Positions 1 through 8,823 are shown, counted from the stretch's first letter. The stretch: 64,000 nt of DNA from Olivibacter sp. SDN3 (GCF_014334135.1 NZ_CP060497.1:4154001-4218000); one strand, 5' to 3'. Numbers and translations: made by a program. Notes: generated by a model not told the origin, from the sequence alone.

Positions 1-435
1 AATAACCTTTAGTTCTCCTGCCGCGTGGATGACATCCGGTCTAGGCGCTTTAAATTTTTTCGGCGATAAACATATCCAGTCCCAAAAGCCGCTTAAAGGG
101 TAAGCTCCAGATGTTTCTATAAAGGTTTTAACTCCTACAGACTGAAGGCCTTTTGTCAAGTAATCCAGATTGTATATTAGAGGTTCCCCACCCGTAATCA
201 CTACTGTTTTGGCTGGATACTTCATAGCATTTAAAATGATGGCATCAGCTGCTGTAAGTGGATGTAATTCTGCGTCCCAGCTTTCCTTTACGTCACACCA
301 ATGGCAGCCAACATCACAACCACCTAAACGAATAAAATATGCAGCCTTACCTGTGTGATAGCCTTCGCCCTGAATTGTGTAAAATTCTTCCATTAAAGGG
401 AGCAGCGTACCGTCTTCTGGAACCTGATTTGACAT
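1..435 (-). CDS. queE: 7-carboxy-7-deazaguanine synthase QueE (partial, C-terminus outside window)
   Basis: Radical SAM enzyme that converts 6-carboxytetrahydropterin to 7-carboxy-7-deazaguanine in the queuosine/preQ0 pathway. The first 145 residues are visible, starting at the ATG whose complement is at 433-435. They show the substrate-loop motif FYTIQGEGYHTGK, the cluster-binding Cys triad C40-x3-C44-x2-C47 in GGCDVGCHWCD, and the SAM-contacting ITGGEP motif. These are diagnostic of QueE rather than other radical SAM proteins. The gene runs off the left edge, so its C-terminus and upstream partners cannot be judged. The track of open frames misses it only because its stop lies outside the window. 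Confidence 0.93.
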   Translation of the reverse strand, partial: MSNQVPEDGTLLPLMEEFYTIQGEGYHTGKAAYFIRLGGCDVGCHWCDVKESWDAELHPLTAADAIILNAMKYPAKTVVITGGEPLIYNLDYLTKGLQSVGVKTFIETSGAYPLSGFWDWICLSPKKFKAPRPDVIHAAGELKVI

Positions 436-504
436 AATGGTGTAAAGGTAGTTAATTTTTAGCTTTACGACGTCATGAAGCAGTAATCTCTCATACTTAC
501 GTTG

Positions 505-545
505 AAAAAAAAGCCGTGAAGAATATTAATCCTCCACGGCCCAAC
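505..545 (-). terminator. Rho-independent terminator of the GH109-like gene
   Basis: On the minus strand, stem GCCGTG(G) at 533-540 pairs with (C)CACGGC-type bases at 512-520, followed by eight T residues (complement of 505-512). It lies directly downstream of the GH109 stop at 566-568. The stretch between stop and stem contains ATAATTGGTT, which recurs before another hairpin at about 57.9 kb. Confidence 0.75.
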
Positions 546-565
546 CAATTATCCAAACACTATGG

Positions 566-1915
566 CTAAAAGCCACTATCGTCTAATGCGAACACTACTT
601 GGCGTTCTTTCCATTTTCCATTTGTAAAGTCAGGAATCTCAACCGACTTGTTGCCTTCTGCTAAAGATATTTTTGATAAAGGGGTAATTACGCTCATTGT
701 TACAGAATCATAAACATCAATTGGCGTTTGACTGTTCTGTTTTACAGCTTGTATAAAGGCATTGAAAACAAACCAATCCATTCCCCCATGACCCGCACCA
801 GCGGCGTCGTTTGCATACTTCGCCCATAGCGGATGATCATACTTTTTCAACCAATCATCGGCAGTATCCCAAGCGTGACCTTTGGCAGATTTGCCTTCTA
901 TATATAAACCGTTATTCACGTCCATCCAGATGCCGTCGGTTCCCTGTACTCTAAAACCTATTGAATAAGGTCTTGGCAAATGTACATCATGTGACAACAA
1001 CAGTGTTTCACCATTTGCACAGTTGATCAAAGTGGTGGTCACGTCGCCATTTTTGTAATTGATTTTTGCATTTGCATGTCCCGGCGAAGTTTTCTCGACA
1101 TAATTGGCCAGGCCTTTCGCCTTGCTTGAGAAAGTAACCATATTGGTCATGCGATTACCATGGTTAATATTTGTATAATGCATTAAAGGGCCTAGTCCAT
1201 GAGTAGGGTAGAGATCTCCATCCTGATCGATGTTATACTGGGTGCGCCATTGCGCCTCACTCATCGATTTTTCACCATACTCAACGCCCCCGCCGTAGGG
1301 TTGTTTACCATCATTAAAGAGCACTTCTCTTAAATCATGTTGATAACCACCTTCAAGATGAATCAATTCTCCAAACAGATTTTGTCTTACCATGTTTAAT
1401 ACGGCCATTACGTCTCGTCGGTAACAAACGTTTTCCAAAGTCATATAAGGTTTACCCGCTTGTTCAGAGGCTTTCACTACATCCCAGTGGTCGTCAACCG
1501 TCAATCCGGCAATAACCTCACAGCCAACATATAAGCCCGCTTTCATAGCGTCAATAGCTTGATTTTTATGGAATTGCCATGGCGTAGCTATAACAACGGC
1601 ATCTAGCTTTTCCTTCTCTAACAATTTTTTGTAGGCATCCGCTCCTCCAGTATATTCTTTAGGCAGCTTTTTATTGGCTTTTTGAAATTGTTTTCTGCAA
1701 CTTGCTAGAGGTTCTTCTTGCGTGTCACAAATAGCTGTTACTTCTATATCATCTCTTCTCAATGCCAAAGCCACATGGTTTCTGCCTCGAAGGCCTACTC
1801 CAATAAAAGCAAGTTTTATTTTCTTTTTTTCTTGTGCAAAGACGTTCGTATTAGGCAAAATACCGGTAGCAGCTGCAGCGAATGAACCAGATTTAATGAA
1901 GTTTCTTCTATTCAT
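566..1915 (-). CDS. Gfo/Idh/MocA-type oxidoreductase, glycoside hydrolase family 109-like
   Basis: 449 residues. The N-terminus has a twin-arginine type signal (RRNFIK, then a short hydrophobic stretch ending near residue 27), so export to the periplasm is likely. Residues 34-150 form a Rossmann domain with GVGLRG at 39-44 for NAD(H). The segment THGLGPLMHYTNINHGNR near residue 240 is typical of GH109 enzymes, which cleave terminal alpha-N-acetylgalactosamine with a retained NAD cofactor. Divergent to a NahK-like kinase and a CBM9-like protein, which fits amino-sugar use. Two LacI-type operators and a -7 box TATGTTTG (minus strand, 1992-1999) lie upstream. The family is well supported; alpha-GalNAcase activity is inferred, since GH109 relatives with other activities exist. 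Confidence 0.82.
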   Translation of the reverse strand: MNRRNFIKSGSFAAAATGILPNTNVFAQEKKKIKLAFIGVGLRGRNHVALALRRDDIEVTAICDTQEEPLASCRKQFQKANKKLPKEYTGGADAYKKLLEKEKLDAVVIATPWQFHKNQAIDAMKAGLYVGCEVIAGLTVDDHWDVVKASEQAGKPYMTLENVCYRRDVMAVLNMVRQNLFGELIHLEGGYQHDLREVLFNDGKQPYGGGVEYGEKSMSEAQWRTQYNIDQDGDLYPTHGLGPLMHYTNINHGNRMTNMVTFSSKAKGLANYVEKTSPGHANAKINYKNGDVTTTLINCANGETLLLSHDVHLPRPYSIGFRVQGTDGIWMDVNNGLYIEGKSAKGHAWDTADDWLKKYDHPLWAKYANDAAGAGHGGMDWFVFNAFIQAVKQNSQTPIDVYDSVTMSVITPLSKISLAEGNKSVEIPDFTNGKWKERQVVFALDDSGF

Positions 1916-1991
1916 TATGTTTTATGATATTAGGTAATAACAAAGAGTTCATAATCTTCATCTAAAGCGATGTTATCGTACTCCCCGGAAA

Positions 1992-1999
1992 CAAACATA
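1992..1999 (-). promoter_or_regulatory. Putative -7 box for the GH109-like gene
   Basis: Minus strand reads TATGTTTG, a full match to the Bacteroidota -7 consensus TAnnTTTG, about 77 bases before the start codon. No convincing -33 TTTG is at the right distance, so the promoter may depend on an activator. Confidence 0.45.
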
Positions 2000-2024
2000 A
2001 AAAAACAATTCAACAAAAAATTAT

Positions 2025-2069
2025 GCAACCGATTGCTCTATTTTTAAAAAAAATTGCGCAATCGGTTGT
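2025..2069. promoter_or_regulatory. Two LacI-family-type operators in tandem
   Basis: GCAACCGATTGC at 2025-2036 and GCAATCGGTTGT at 2058-2069 are near-palindromes around a central CG, the pattern typical of LacI/GalR operators (AAnCGnTT core). The second is the reverse complement of the first over 11 bases, and their centres are 33 bp apart, about three helical turns. They lie between the divergent GH109-like and NahK-like genes. No LacI-type regulator gene is in the window, so the cognate protein is unknown. Confidence 0.65.
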
Positions 2070-2307
2070 GTTTTTGATCGAGTATGAAATTATTCTTCAT
2101 TTTTGCATATTGCGACAAAATATAGAAACTTACTATATTACTTTTTGCTAAATCCTTTACAATTGGTAAAAGCGGTAGATAGGTTGGTTGTATGTGTATT
2201 TTTCGTAAATTGTATATTGAACCAACTGTCTAACTTTAATAAATGTTTTTTGTACTTTTTTAGATAATTAATTATCAACTTAAGTTTTTTTAGAAGTAAT
2301 ATATTTA

Positions 2308-3438
2308 ATGATTGATACAGATAATAACCAAGTAACAACATATTTACAACTTGTTGGATGTTTTGCTATTGAGGGTTCTCCGGTGAGTATTACACCGTTT
2401 GGTTCGGGGCATATTAATGATACCTATAAAATATTAACAGACAGTCCTGACGGACCAAACTATATGTTGCAACGAATTAACAACAATGTTTTCAAAAATG
2501 TTGACCACCTAATGGAAAACATTGATAAGGTTTGCAACCATATTAAAAACAAATTGAAATCAGAGGGAGTCAGCGCGTTGGAAGATCATGTGTTGACGCC
2601 AATCCCAACCAAAAACGGAGCGCTGTATCATAAAGACGAACAAGATAATTACTGGAGAATATTTGTATTGATTGAAGGTACAAAGACTTACGATATTGTA
2701 GAGACTACGCAGCAAGCCAAAGAGGGAGGTCGGGCTTTTGGCAAATTCCAAGCGATGTTGGCGGACTTAAACCCGCTCGATATCCATGAAGTTATTCCAA
2801 GTTTTTTGCATATAGGAAGTCGTTTGCGTCATTTTAAGCAGGCAATTGAGCAGGATGCTGCCGGTCGCGTAAACGAATTGAAAGAAGAGACAACCTTTAT
2901 TCTCGAACGCGAAAATAAAATGAATACCGTGCTCGGCATGGCGGCTAAATCTCAGATACCTTTGCGTATTACACATAATGACACAAAATTCAATAATGTG
3001 TTATTGAATAGGGATGATCGGGCACAATGTGTAATTGATCTTGATACGGTTATGCCGGGATATGTGGCTTATGATTTTGGTGATGCAATACGAACCATTA
3101 TCAATACTGCAGCTGAAGATGAAGCTGATACGCGTAAGGTGCTTTTAAATATTCCGCTTTTCGAAGCATACACAAAAGGATACCTAGAATCGGCTCATCA
3201 TTTTCTTTATCCTATGGAAGTTACTTCCCTTGTTGACGGTGTCTTATTGTTACCCTATATGCAAATGGTTAGGTTTTTAACGGACTATCTAAGTGGCGAT
3301 ACCTATTATAAGATAAATCACCCAAAACATAATTTGCAGCGAACTAAAGCACAGATGAAATTAGTACAGGAAATTGAAAAGCATGAATCTTTATTGCGCA
3401 ACATTGTAAGAAAAGAAGCTGATACTTATCAGACATAG
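2308..3438 (+). CDS. N-acetylhexosamine kinase-like protein (APH/choline kinase fold)
   Basis: 376 residues, cytosolic. Resembles N-acetylhexosamine 1-kinase (NahK), which phosphorylates GlcNAc/GalNAc at C1 using ATP, in length (about 360) and motifs. A glycine-rich nucleotide loop FGSGHINDTY lies at 31-40, the catalytic loop HNDTKFNN starts at 223 with D225 as the presumed base, and the metal-binding region VIDLDTVMPG at 242-251 is followed by YDFGDAIR. The divergent GH109-like neighbour would release N-acetylgalactosamine, giving a coherent salvage route. The family is secure; exact sugar specificity is inferred from similarity and context. Confidence 0.78.
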   Translation: MIDTDNNQVTTYLQLVGCFAIEGSPVSITPFGSGHINDTYKILTDSPDGPNYMLQRINNNVFKNVDHLMENIDKVCNHIKNKLKSEGVSALEDHVLTPIPTKNGALYHKDEQDNYWRIFVLIEGTKTYDIVETTQQAKEGGRAFGKFQAMLADLNPLDIHEVIPSFLHIGSRLRHFKQAIEQDAAGRVNELKEETTFILERENKMNTVLGMAAKSQIPLRITHNDTKFNNVLLNRDDRAQCVIDLDTVMPGYVAYDFGDAIRTIINTAAEDEADTRKVLLNIPLFEAYTKGYLESAHHFLYPMEVTSLVDGVLLLPYMQMVRFLTDYLSGDTYYKINHPKHNLQRTKAQMKLVQEIEKHESLLRNIVRKEADTYQT

Positions 3439-3577
3439 CTTAAATATTATAGACTTTTATCTTTTTAAGTAGCTTTTTATAATTCTTTATGTGTTGTTTG
3501 GATTGCCTGATATTAATTGTCTGTGTTTAATGTGGAGGAAACTGAATGGTAAATACCAATTATAAATTATCAGATGT

Positions 3578-4225
3578 ATGAAAAAGAAATTACAAGTTGA
3601 GCACCTACAAACATTGGATTACGCTTCAGATATGCGTGATGTGCTCGATAGGATGAATAGTTTGATCTCCCATCGGATTGAAATCGCCAACTGGGAAGAT
3701 TATAACTACGTGCCTAAAGTCGAGTTTAAGATTGCTTATACAAATGATAGTTTATTAATTCAATACCTTGTTGCTGAAAAAGACTTGAGGGCTATATATA
3801 ATGATGTAAATGATCCCGTATATAAAGATAGTTGTGTAGAGTTTTTTGTTTCTTTTAATAGCTTGAACTATTATAATTTTGAGTTCAATTGCATAGGAAC
3901 GCCTTTAGTCGGCTATGGCACTTCCAATAAAGCAAATAGAACATACTTAGCGAAAGACGTTATTCTTTCTATAAAAAAATACTGTGTCATCAATTCTGCA
4001 AACGGGATTTCATCTGATTTTACTTGGCAACTAACGGTTAACATCCCTTTTTCTGTGTTTACAGAAGATCAGATCGGGAGTTTGGCTGGTAAACGGTACT
4101 CGGCAAATTTCTATAAATGTGGAGATGACCTTCCAGAACCTCATTTTGTTTCATGGAGCGAAATAAAACACCCTACACCAAATTTTCATCTCCCGCAGTT
4201 TTTCGGTGATTTAATTTTTAAATAA
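3578..4225 (+). CDS. CBM9-like carbohydrate-binding protein
   Basis: 215 residues with no obvious signal peptide. The layout fits the family 9-like sugar-binding beta-sandwich found alone in many Bacteroidota: an early aromatic strand, PVYKDSCVEFFVSF near residue 90, and FVSWSEIKHPTPNFHLPQFFGDL at the C-terminus. It lies 139 bp downstream of the kinase on the same strand, probably in the same transcript. Role inferred as recognition of a sugar or glycoconjugate related to the GH109/kinase pair; there is no enzymatic motif. Confidence 0.7.
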   Translation: MKKKLQVEHLQTLDYASDMRDVLDRMNSLISHRIEIANWEDYNYVPKVEFKIAYTNDSLLIQYLVAEKDLRAIYNDVNDPVYKDSCVEFFVSFNSLNYYNFEFNCIGTPLVGYGTSNKANRTYLAKDVILSIKKYCVINSANGISSDFTWQLTVNIPFSVFTEDQIGSLAGKRYSANFYKCGDDLPEPHFVSWSEIKHPTPNFHLPQFFGDLIFK

Positions 4226-4263
4226 TAATACAAATAGTCAAATAACCATAAGGTTTTGTGAAG

Positions 4264-4719
4264 TTAATTTTCCATTTCGAAGGTATGATCGATTTGGTGA
4301 TTGGTATTGTCTTTCCCGGCTTGAACTGCCAGATAATCACAACGCTCATTTTCTGGGTGACCAGCATGCCCCTTTACCCAAACAAACTTAACTTGATGCA
4401 GTTTATACACTTGTAAAAACCGCAACCAAAGGTCTTTATTTTTTTTTCCGGAGAATCCTTTTTTTAACCAGCCGAATACCCAATTTTTTGTGATAGCGTC
4501 GATCACATATTTGGAATCAGAATATATCGTAACTTCATTGCCTGGCTTTTTTAACGCTTCTAAACCAACAATAACTGCCAATAGTTCCATACGGTTATTA
4601 GTGGTCCTTCGAAAACCTTGCGATAGTTCTTTATAATATTTCCCTGCTCTGAGTATTACTCCGTAACCGCCAGGGCCAGGGTTGCCACTTGATGCTCCAT
4701 CGGTAAATATCTCAATCAT
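4264..4719 (-). CDS. rnhA: Ribonuclease HI
   Basis: 151 residues. Cleaves the RNA strand of RNA-DNA hybrids. All four acidic catalytic residues are recognisable: D7 in IFTDGASSGNPGPGG, E45 in NNRMELLA, D68 in YSDSKYV and D128 in ENERCDYLA; the family histidine is in KGHAGH. Length matches E. coli RNase HI (155). It sits 43 bp beyond the permease stop on the same strand, so it may be read from the export operon but is not functionally linked. Confidence 0.96.
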   Translation of the reverse strand: MIEIFTDGASSGNPGPGGYGVILRAGKYYKELSQGFRRTTNNRMELLAVIVGLEALKKPGNEVTIYSDSKYVIDAITKNWVFGWLKKGFSGKKNKDLWLRFLQVYKLHQVKFVWVKGHAGHPENERCDYLAVQAGKDNTNHQIDHTFEMEN

Positions 4720-4762
4720 TGCTGCAAAGATAGAAGCAATTTATAATTCTCCTAGTCTTTTA

Positions 4763-5941
4763 TCAATTAGTATCCGCCGAGCCGATCGATACAGCTTTTT
4801 TCATTTTGTAATAAAGGGCTATTAAACAGAGCAAACCATAAATTAAGCAAGAGATAACGAGCCCAAAAAGTTGAGGACGGATATGATGCAAATCTCCGTT
4901 TTGCATGAGCAAAATGCGATATCCTTCCAAAAAATGGGTGAGCGGTATCATTTTAGCAAGGTATGCTACCCATAAAGGCATCTGGCTCAAGGGCCAAGTA
5001 AAACCACTGATCACGAAACTTGGTGTCGCTACTACCATTAATATTTCGGTTGCCTTCAATTGACTGGGAATTAGTATACTCACTAATATTCCCATAAATG
5101 ATACCGCTACGATAAATAAAGCCGCTAAAACAAGATTGGCAATTACATTATGGGCTGCCAGCGGAACCCTGAAAAAGTACTGTAAACCGATAAAAAAAAG
5201 CCATATGCCGCAAGTCATAAGCCAAAAAGGAACACACTTTACGAGTATTGCGTCAATGGGCGATTTGACCCTTGGTAGGAACGTACTGTTAAAAGTACCT
5301 TTCTCGAATTCTGACGCGAAGCTTAATGCCAATGCTAATAAAATTACCTGCTGCACAATGGTTGCCAGCATACCCGGCCATAAAAAGCTCATGTAATTAG
5401 AAGAGCGGTTGTATAACCTAATGTAGTTAGCATTGAAGGCCTGAAATTTATCAAATACCGCAACGCTGGGTGTACCTTTCTTATTAAGTGCTTCCATTTC
5501 CATGCCGGCGTTCAACGAAGCCAGGACAACCTGAATGGTTCTTGATGCAAAATTTGCGGTTAATACATTGGCAATATTGATATATACATTAACTTCAGGA
5601 GATTTGCTTTGATAAATATCAGCGGCAAATTTACGGGGTATATAAACAACGGCTTGTCCGTCATAACGTATAAGGTCATCTTTTAAGTTAAAATTATCGG
5701 CTTTGATTTCTATAACGTGTAATGTTTCTGTATCATTAAGCATATCGATGAGTCGATGGCTCATGGTTGTATTATCTTCGTCAACTACAATAATATTTAA
5801 ATCGGTCACCTTACCCTTTTGGTAAACAAAACCAAACAACACACCGTATGCTACTGGCGCTCCAATGAAAATCATTCGTAAAACGGAGTTCGCCCAAAAA
5901 AGACCAAATTCTCTTTTTATTAACTGGAGAAAATTCTTCAT
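4763..5941 (-). CDS. ABC-2 type transporter permease (YhhJ/YbhR-like)
   Basis: 392 residues. One N-terminal membrane helix (about 20-42), a large extracytoplasmic domain (about 45-175), then about five C-terminal helices from residue 185. This is the layout of the ABC2_membrane_3 family used in tripartite drug/lipid export. Last gene of marR-tolC-hlyD-permease, 14 bp after the hlyD stop. No ATP-binding subunit and no second permease are present in the operon, unlike many relatives, so energy coupling must come from elsewhere. Substrate unknown. Confidence 0.85.
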   Translation of the reverse strand: MKNFLQLIKREFGLFWANSVLRMIFIGAPVAYGVLFGFVYQKGKVTDLNIIVVDEDNTTMSHRLIDMLNDTETLHVIEIKADNFNLKDDLIRYDGQAVVYIPRKFAADIYQSKSPEVNVYINIANVLTANFASRTIQVVLASLNAGMEMEALNKKGTPSVAVFDKFQAFNANYIRLYNRSSNYMSFLWPGMLATIVQQVILLALALSFASEFEKGTFNSTFLPRVKSPIDAILVKCVPFWLMTCGIWLFFIGLQYFFRVPLAAHNVIANLVLAALFIVAVSFMGILVSILIPSQLKATEILMVVATPSFVISGFTWPLSQMPLWVAYLAKMIPLTHFLEGYRILLMQNGDLHHIRPQLFGLVISCLIYGLLCLIALYYKMKKAVSIGSADTN

Positions 5942-5955
5942 ATGTATTAGTTTTT

Positions 5956-6915
5956 CTATTCTTTAATCAGTATAGATGCATTTGTCAGCAATCTGTCGGC
6001 CTCCTTTTTATCGTCTGGAACTATTTTAAGTTCATATAATGACTGTTCCAATTCGTAATCGGGGTATGCGGTAGTAATATTGGCATATTTTGCCAGCTGC
6101 TTTATAACCGCTACTTTGCCTGTAAATTCTTTGTCGAGGTAGGGGACATATATATTGATTTGCTGCCCTTTTTTGATTTGCCCGATATGCGCTTCGGGTA
6201 TTGTCACCCTAAACCAAGTGCTTTCAGGTAGATAGCCACTGAATAACGTATAACCGGGGGTTGCTAATTCTCCTATATGAAGTGTTACGGTTTCGATAGT
6301 CATATTCGTTGGGGCGATAATGTAGCGTTCTTTTGAAGCAACTTCGGCTTCTTGCAAAGCGCCACTGGCCCTGTCTTTTTGTCCTAAAGCCATCAAACGC
6401 TGTTCAAGCCGAACGCCATTTTTCACTTCCTCCAATTCGGCTGCAACAGCGTCATATTGTGATTTTGCACCTTGATATTTTGCGACAGCTTCATCATATT
6501 TTTGTGGGGAAATCAATGAATCGCTAAACATAGCATCTACTCTGTCAAATGATTTTTGAGCAAATTCATATTGCTCTTTCAAAGCGTGGTGTTTAGCCTC
6601 AAGTTGCTTTAGCTGATTTTTGGTTGCTCCATTTTCTGACATTTTGTATTGTGCATCTGCAGATTTAACTGCGCCTAGCGCTTGTGCTATTTTGGCATCT
6701 ACCTCAGGAATACCTAAAATCGCTAACGTGTCTCCTTTTAATACCGTATCTCCTTCTTGTATATTCAGTTTCTCGACACGTCCTGGGATTTTGGTCGTAA
6801 TGGTAACCGACTCGCGATTTATTTTTCCTTCTATTTTTTCGTTATTTAGCGTTTGCTTGCAACCAGCAAGTAAAATAGCTACTAAAAGACTGAAGGTATA
6901 TATTTTTCTCTTCAT
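5956..6915 (-). CDS. HlyD-family periplasmic adaptor (membrane fusion protein), lipoprotein
   Basis: 319 residues. Lipobox LLAGC puts the mature N-terminal Cys at residue 19. A first lipoyl half-motif lies near residues 38-75 (TTKIPGRVEKLNIQEGD), a coiled-coil hairpin at about 80-180, then a beta-barrel domain. It should bridge the inner-membrane permease (next gene) and the TolC-type channel (previous gene). Spacings of 14-19 bp to both indicate one transcript. Confidence 0.88.
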   Translation of the reverse strand: MKRKIYTFSLLVAILLAGCKQTLNNEKIEGKINRESVTITTKIPGRVEKLNIQEGDTVLKGDTLAILGIPEVDAKIAQALGAVKSADAQYKMSENGATKNQLKQLEAKHHALKEQYEFAQKSFDRVDAMFSDSLISPQKYDEAVAKYQGAKSQYDAVAAELEEVKNGVRLEQRLMALGQKDRASGALQEAEVASKERYIIAPTNMTIETVTLHIGELATPGYTLFSGYLPESTWFRVTIPEAHIGQIKKGQQINIYVPYLDKEFTGKVAVIKQLAKYANITTAYPDYELEQSLYELKIVPDDKKEADRLLTNASILIKE

Positions 6916-6934
6916 GGTAATATTTTTTAATCTG

Positions 6935-8323
6935 TTACAATTTATCTATAGAGAGGGTTCCGGTTGCTTTTAGGTATTCTAATGCGGCTCTTCTTTGGTT
7001 GAAAACCGCTTGATAATAGTCCAAAGCAGCTTGTTGATAGTCGGTTTCTGCCGATAGACGATCGGCTGGTCTAATTAATCCAACCTGATATTCCTTGACA
7101 GCAATTTGTAGTGCTTTTTTTGCGGACTGCTCTCTTTTACTGTTTGTTATTAACTGTTTATTGGCAATCTGATATGTTGTTTTAGCCTTTTGAAGATTTA
7201 GATTTAATAACTCAGCAGCTTGTTGTCTTTGATTTTCAGCTTTTTTTACTTCGATCTTCGCCTTATTGATGGTTCGTTTAGACTGGAAACCATCAAATAA
7301 GTCCCACTTAAAACCAATACCTACAATAAAGGCTGGAAAAGCCTCAATTCTATTTGCCCGGAAGTTAACTGAGCTATTTGAAATGGGAAGGTGATATGGA
7401 GTGTTGAGTCTGGCGCTGGTTAAGCCCAAGTATTGAGCGGATGCCAGCGCTTGTACTTTGGGTATAAAATGCGTTACTTCGGCTTTCACTTTGTATTGAT
7501 TAGCCTCAATGGCTGCATCTAGTGCTGCAATTTCAGGTCTATTATCGATATTATCTACAGTATTCAGCTCACTATATGCACTTAATTCATTGTTGATCAA
7601 GGCCAGTCGATCTAAAGAAATTCCCGTCAGTTGATGAAGCTGGTGAAGGAGCAGGGATTTTTTCCCTTCATATTCTTCCTGCTTGGCTTCCAATGTGGCT
7701 GTAGCAATATCAATTTTATTCAACTCATAAGAAGTAATCAAACCATATTTGAAAGCTTTGTTTGCTGTTTTTTTCTCCTCTGTTAAACGTAACTCGCTTT
7801 CTTTTAATACCAGCTTTACTTGCTCTAATAAGGCCAGTTGATCATAGGCGGTGCTTACCTGTGAAATAATTTCTTGCCGGTCTTTTTCTAGCATGATTCT
7901 CTGACCTTTGATTTTTTGTTCAACAGCTTTTTGTAATTTGGGAGCTTTTGTGCCACTAAACAATACCATACTAGCCGTTAAGTTCGCCGTCCACAAATTG
8001 CCCGAGGTGCCAAAGGTTGTAGCACCATTAAATAAGGTTTGATTAATAAGCGGCAACGCCATTGCCGGAAGATCAACTGTTAGGTCACTGTTAAGATAAG
8101 CATATCGTCCACCAGCCTCCAGGTGTGGAAGGTATATTTCTTTGAGACCTTTACTGGTTTCTTGATCTGCCTGTATGTCTAATTCCTTATTAGCAATATC
8201 GTAACTTTTGGCAATCGCTTGTTCCGCCAATTCTGTCAAGCTAGGTGTTTGTGCATACAGAGCGAGTGGAACAACAGACAAACAAAGAATCACTAATAAT
8301 TTTTTTGCTTTAAAATAGATCAT
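6935..8323 (-). CDS. TolC-family outer membrane efflux channel
   Basis: 462 residues. A cleavable signal peptide ends around residue 25 (LALYAQ). The rest is two long repeats rich in heptad-like Ala/Gln/Leu, as expected for the OEP domain pair (KQEEYEGKKSLLLHQL, then NRQRQAAELL-type helices). Starts at the ATG ending at 8323. The 43-bp gap to marR holds a perfect 14-bp palindrome (8350-8363) resembling one in the marR promoter, so this gene may have its own MarR-controlled start. Confidence 0.88.
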   Translation of the reverse strand: MIYFKAKKLLVILCLSVVPLALYAQTPSLTELAEQAIAKSYDIANKELDIQADQETSKGLKEIYLPHLEAGGRYAYLNSDLTVDLPAMALPLINQTLFNGATTFGTSGNLWTANLTASMVLFSGTKAPKLQKAVEQKIKGQRIMLEKDRQEIISQVSTAYDQLALLEQVKLVLKESELRLTEEKKTANKAFKYGLITSYELNKIDIATATLEAKQEEYEGKKSLLLHQLHQLTGISLDRLALINNELSAYSELNTVDNIDNRPEIAALDAAIEANQYKVKAEVTHFIPKVQALASAQYLGLTSARLNTPYHLPISNSSVNFRANRIEAFPAFIVGIGFKWDLFDGFQSKRTINKAKIEVKKAENQRQQAAELLNLNLQKAKTTYQIANKQLITNSKREQSAKKALQIAVKEYQVGLIRPADRLSAETDYQQAALDYYQAVFNQRRAALEYLKATGTLSIDKL

Positions 8324-8349
8324 AATAAAAAATAATTATACAGCTTACT

Positions 8350-8363
8350 GTTGCATATGCAAC
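8350..8363. promoter_or_regulatory. Candidate MarR operator between marR and tolC
   Basis: Perfect palindrome GTTGCATATGCAAC in the 43-bp marR-tolC gap. It differs at only two central positions from GTTGTTTATGCAAC at 8824-8837 in front of marR. The repeated arms GTTG/CAAC with equal spacing at the two places expected for autoregulation and target control support an operator. Confidence 0.6.
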
Positions 8364-8366
8364 TTT

Positions 8367-8807
8367 CTACTTTAAGTTATCAAATATCTTCGCCAACACC
8401 TCTCTACAAGTATCTAGTTGTATCTCGGTTACTCCTATTAAAGCTTCTTCCATCGTTTTTTTTGCTTCTTGAAGGGTTGGTTCTTTTAGTTTTTTTGCCT
8501 TATGCGTTAAAAAAACAAGATTAGTTCTTCGGTCGGCCTTGTCGGGAATTCTTACCACTAAATTTTGCTTTTCAAGATTATCAATTAAACGAGTAATACT
8601 TGGCTTATCTCTGAAAGTGCTGTTGGACAATTCTTGTTGGCTTTGTCCGTCTTTATCCCATAAGACATTCAAAACTGTCCATTGCTCAATGGTTATCTCT
8701 AAATTGGCTGTTTTGAAGTTTCTAATCAATCGCCGGTTAATCGCCGTGTTAGTTTTGCCCGTTAAAAAGTCTACCAGCTCGCGTTCTCTGAAAATAAATT
8801 TGCCCAT
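8367..8807 (-). CDS. MarR-family transcriptional regulator of the export operon
   Basis: 146 residues. A winged-helix core spans about residues 35-115, with the recognition segment STFRDKPSITRLIDNLEKQNLV and the wing DKADRRTN, both classic for MarR. First gene of the marR-tolC-hlyD-permease operon. A -7 box (8841-8848) is directly followed by a GTTG-N6-CAAC element covering the expected transcription start, consistent with autorepression released by an exported compound. The ligand is unknown. Confidence 0.9.
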   Translation of the reverse strand: MGKFIFRERELVDFLTGKTNTAINRRLIRNFKTANLEITIEQWTVLNVLWDKDGQSQQELSNSTFRDKPSITRLIDNLEKQNLVVRIPDKADRRTNLVFLTHKAKKLKEPTLQEAKKTMEEALIGVTEIQLDTCREVLAKIFDNLK

Positions 8808-8823
8808 AATATCCGAGTATTAA

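Noticed and set aside
2138-2341. 67-residue open frame on the minus strand
   Set aside because: Lies in the promoter gap and over the kinase start; Lys/Leu-rich translation typical of AT-rich spacer, no ribosome site.
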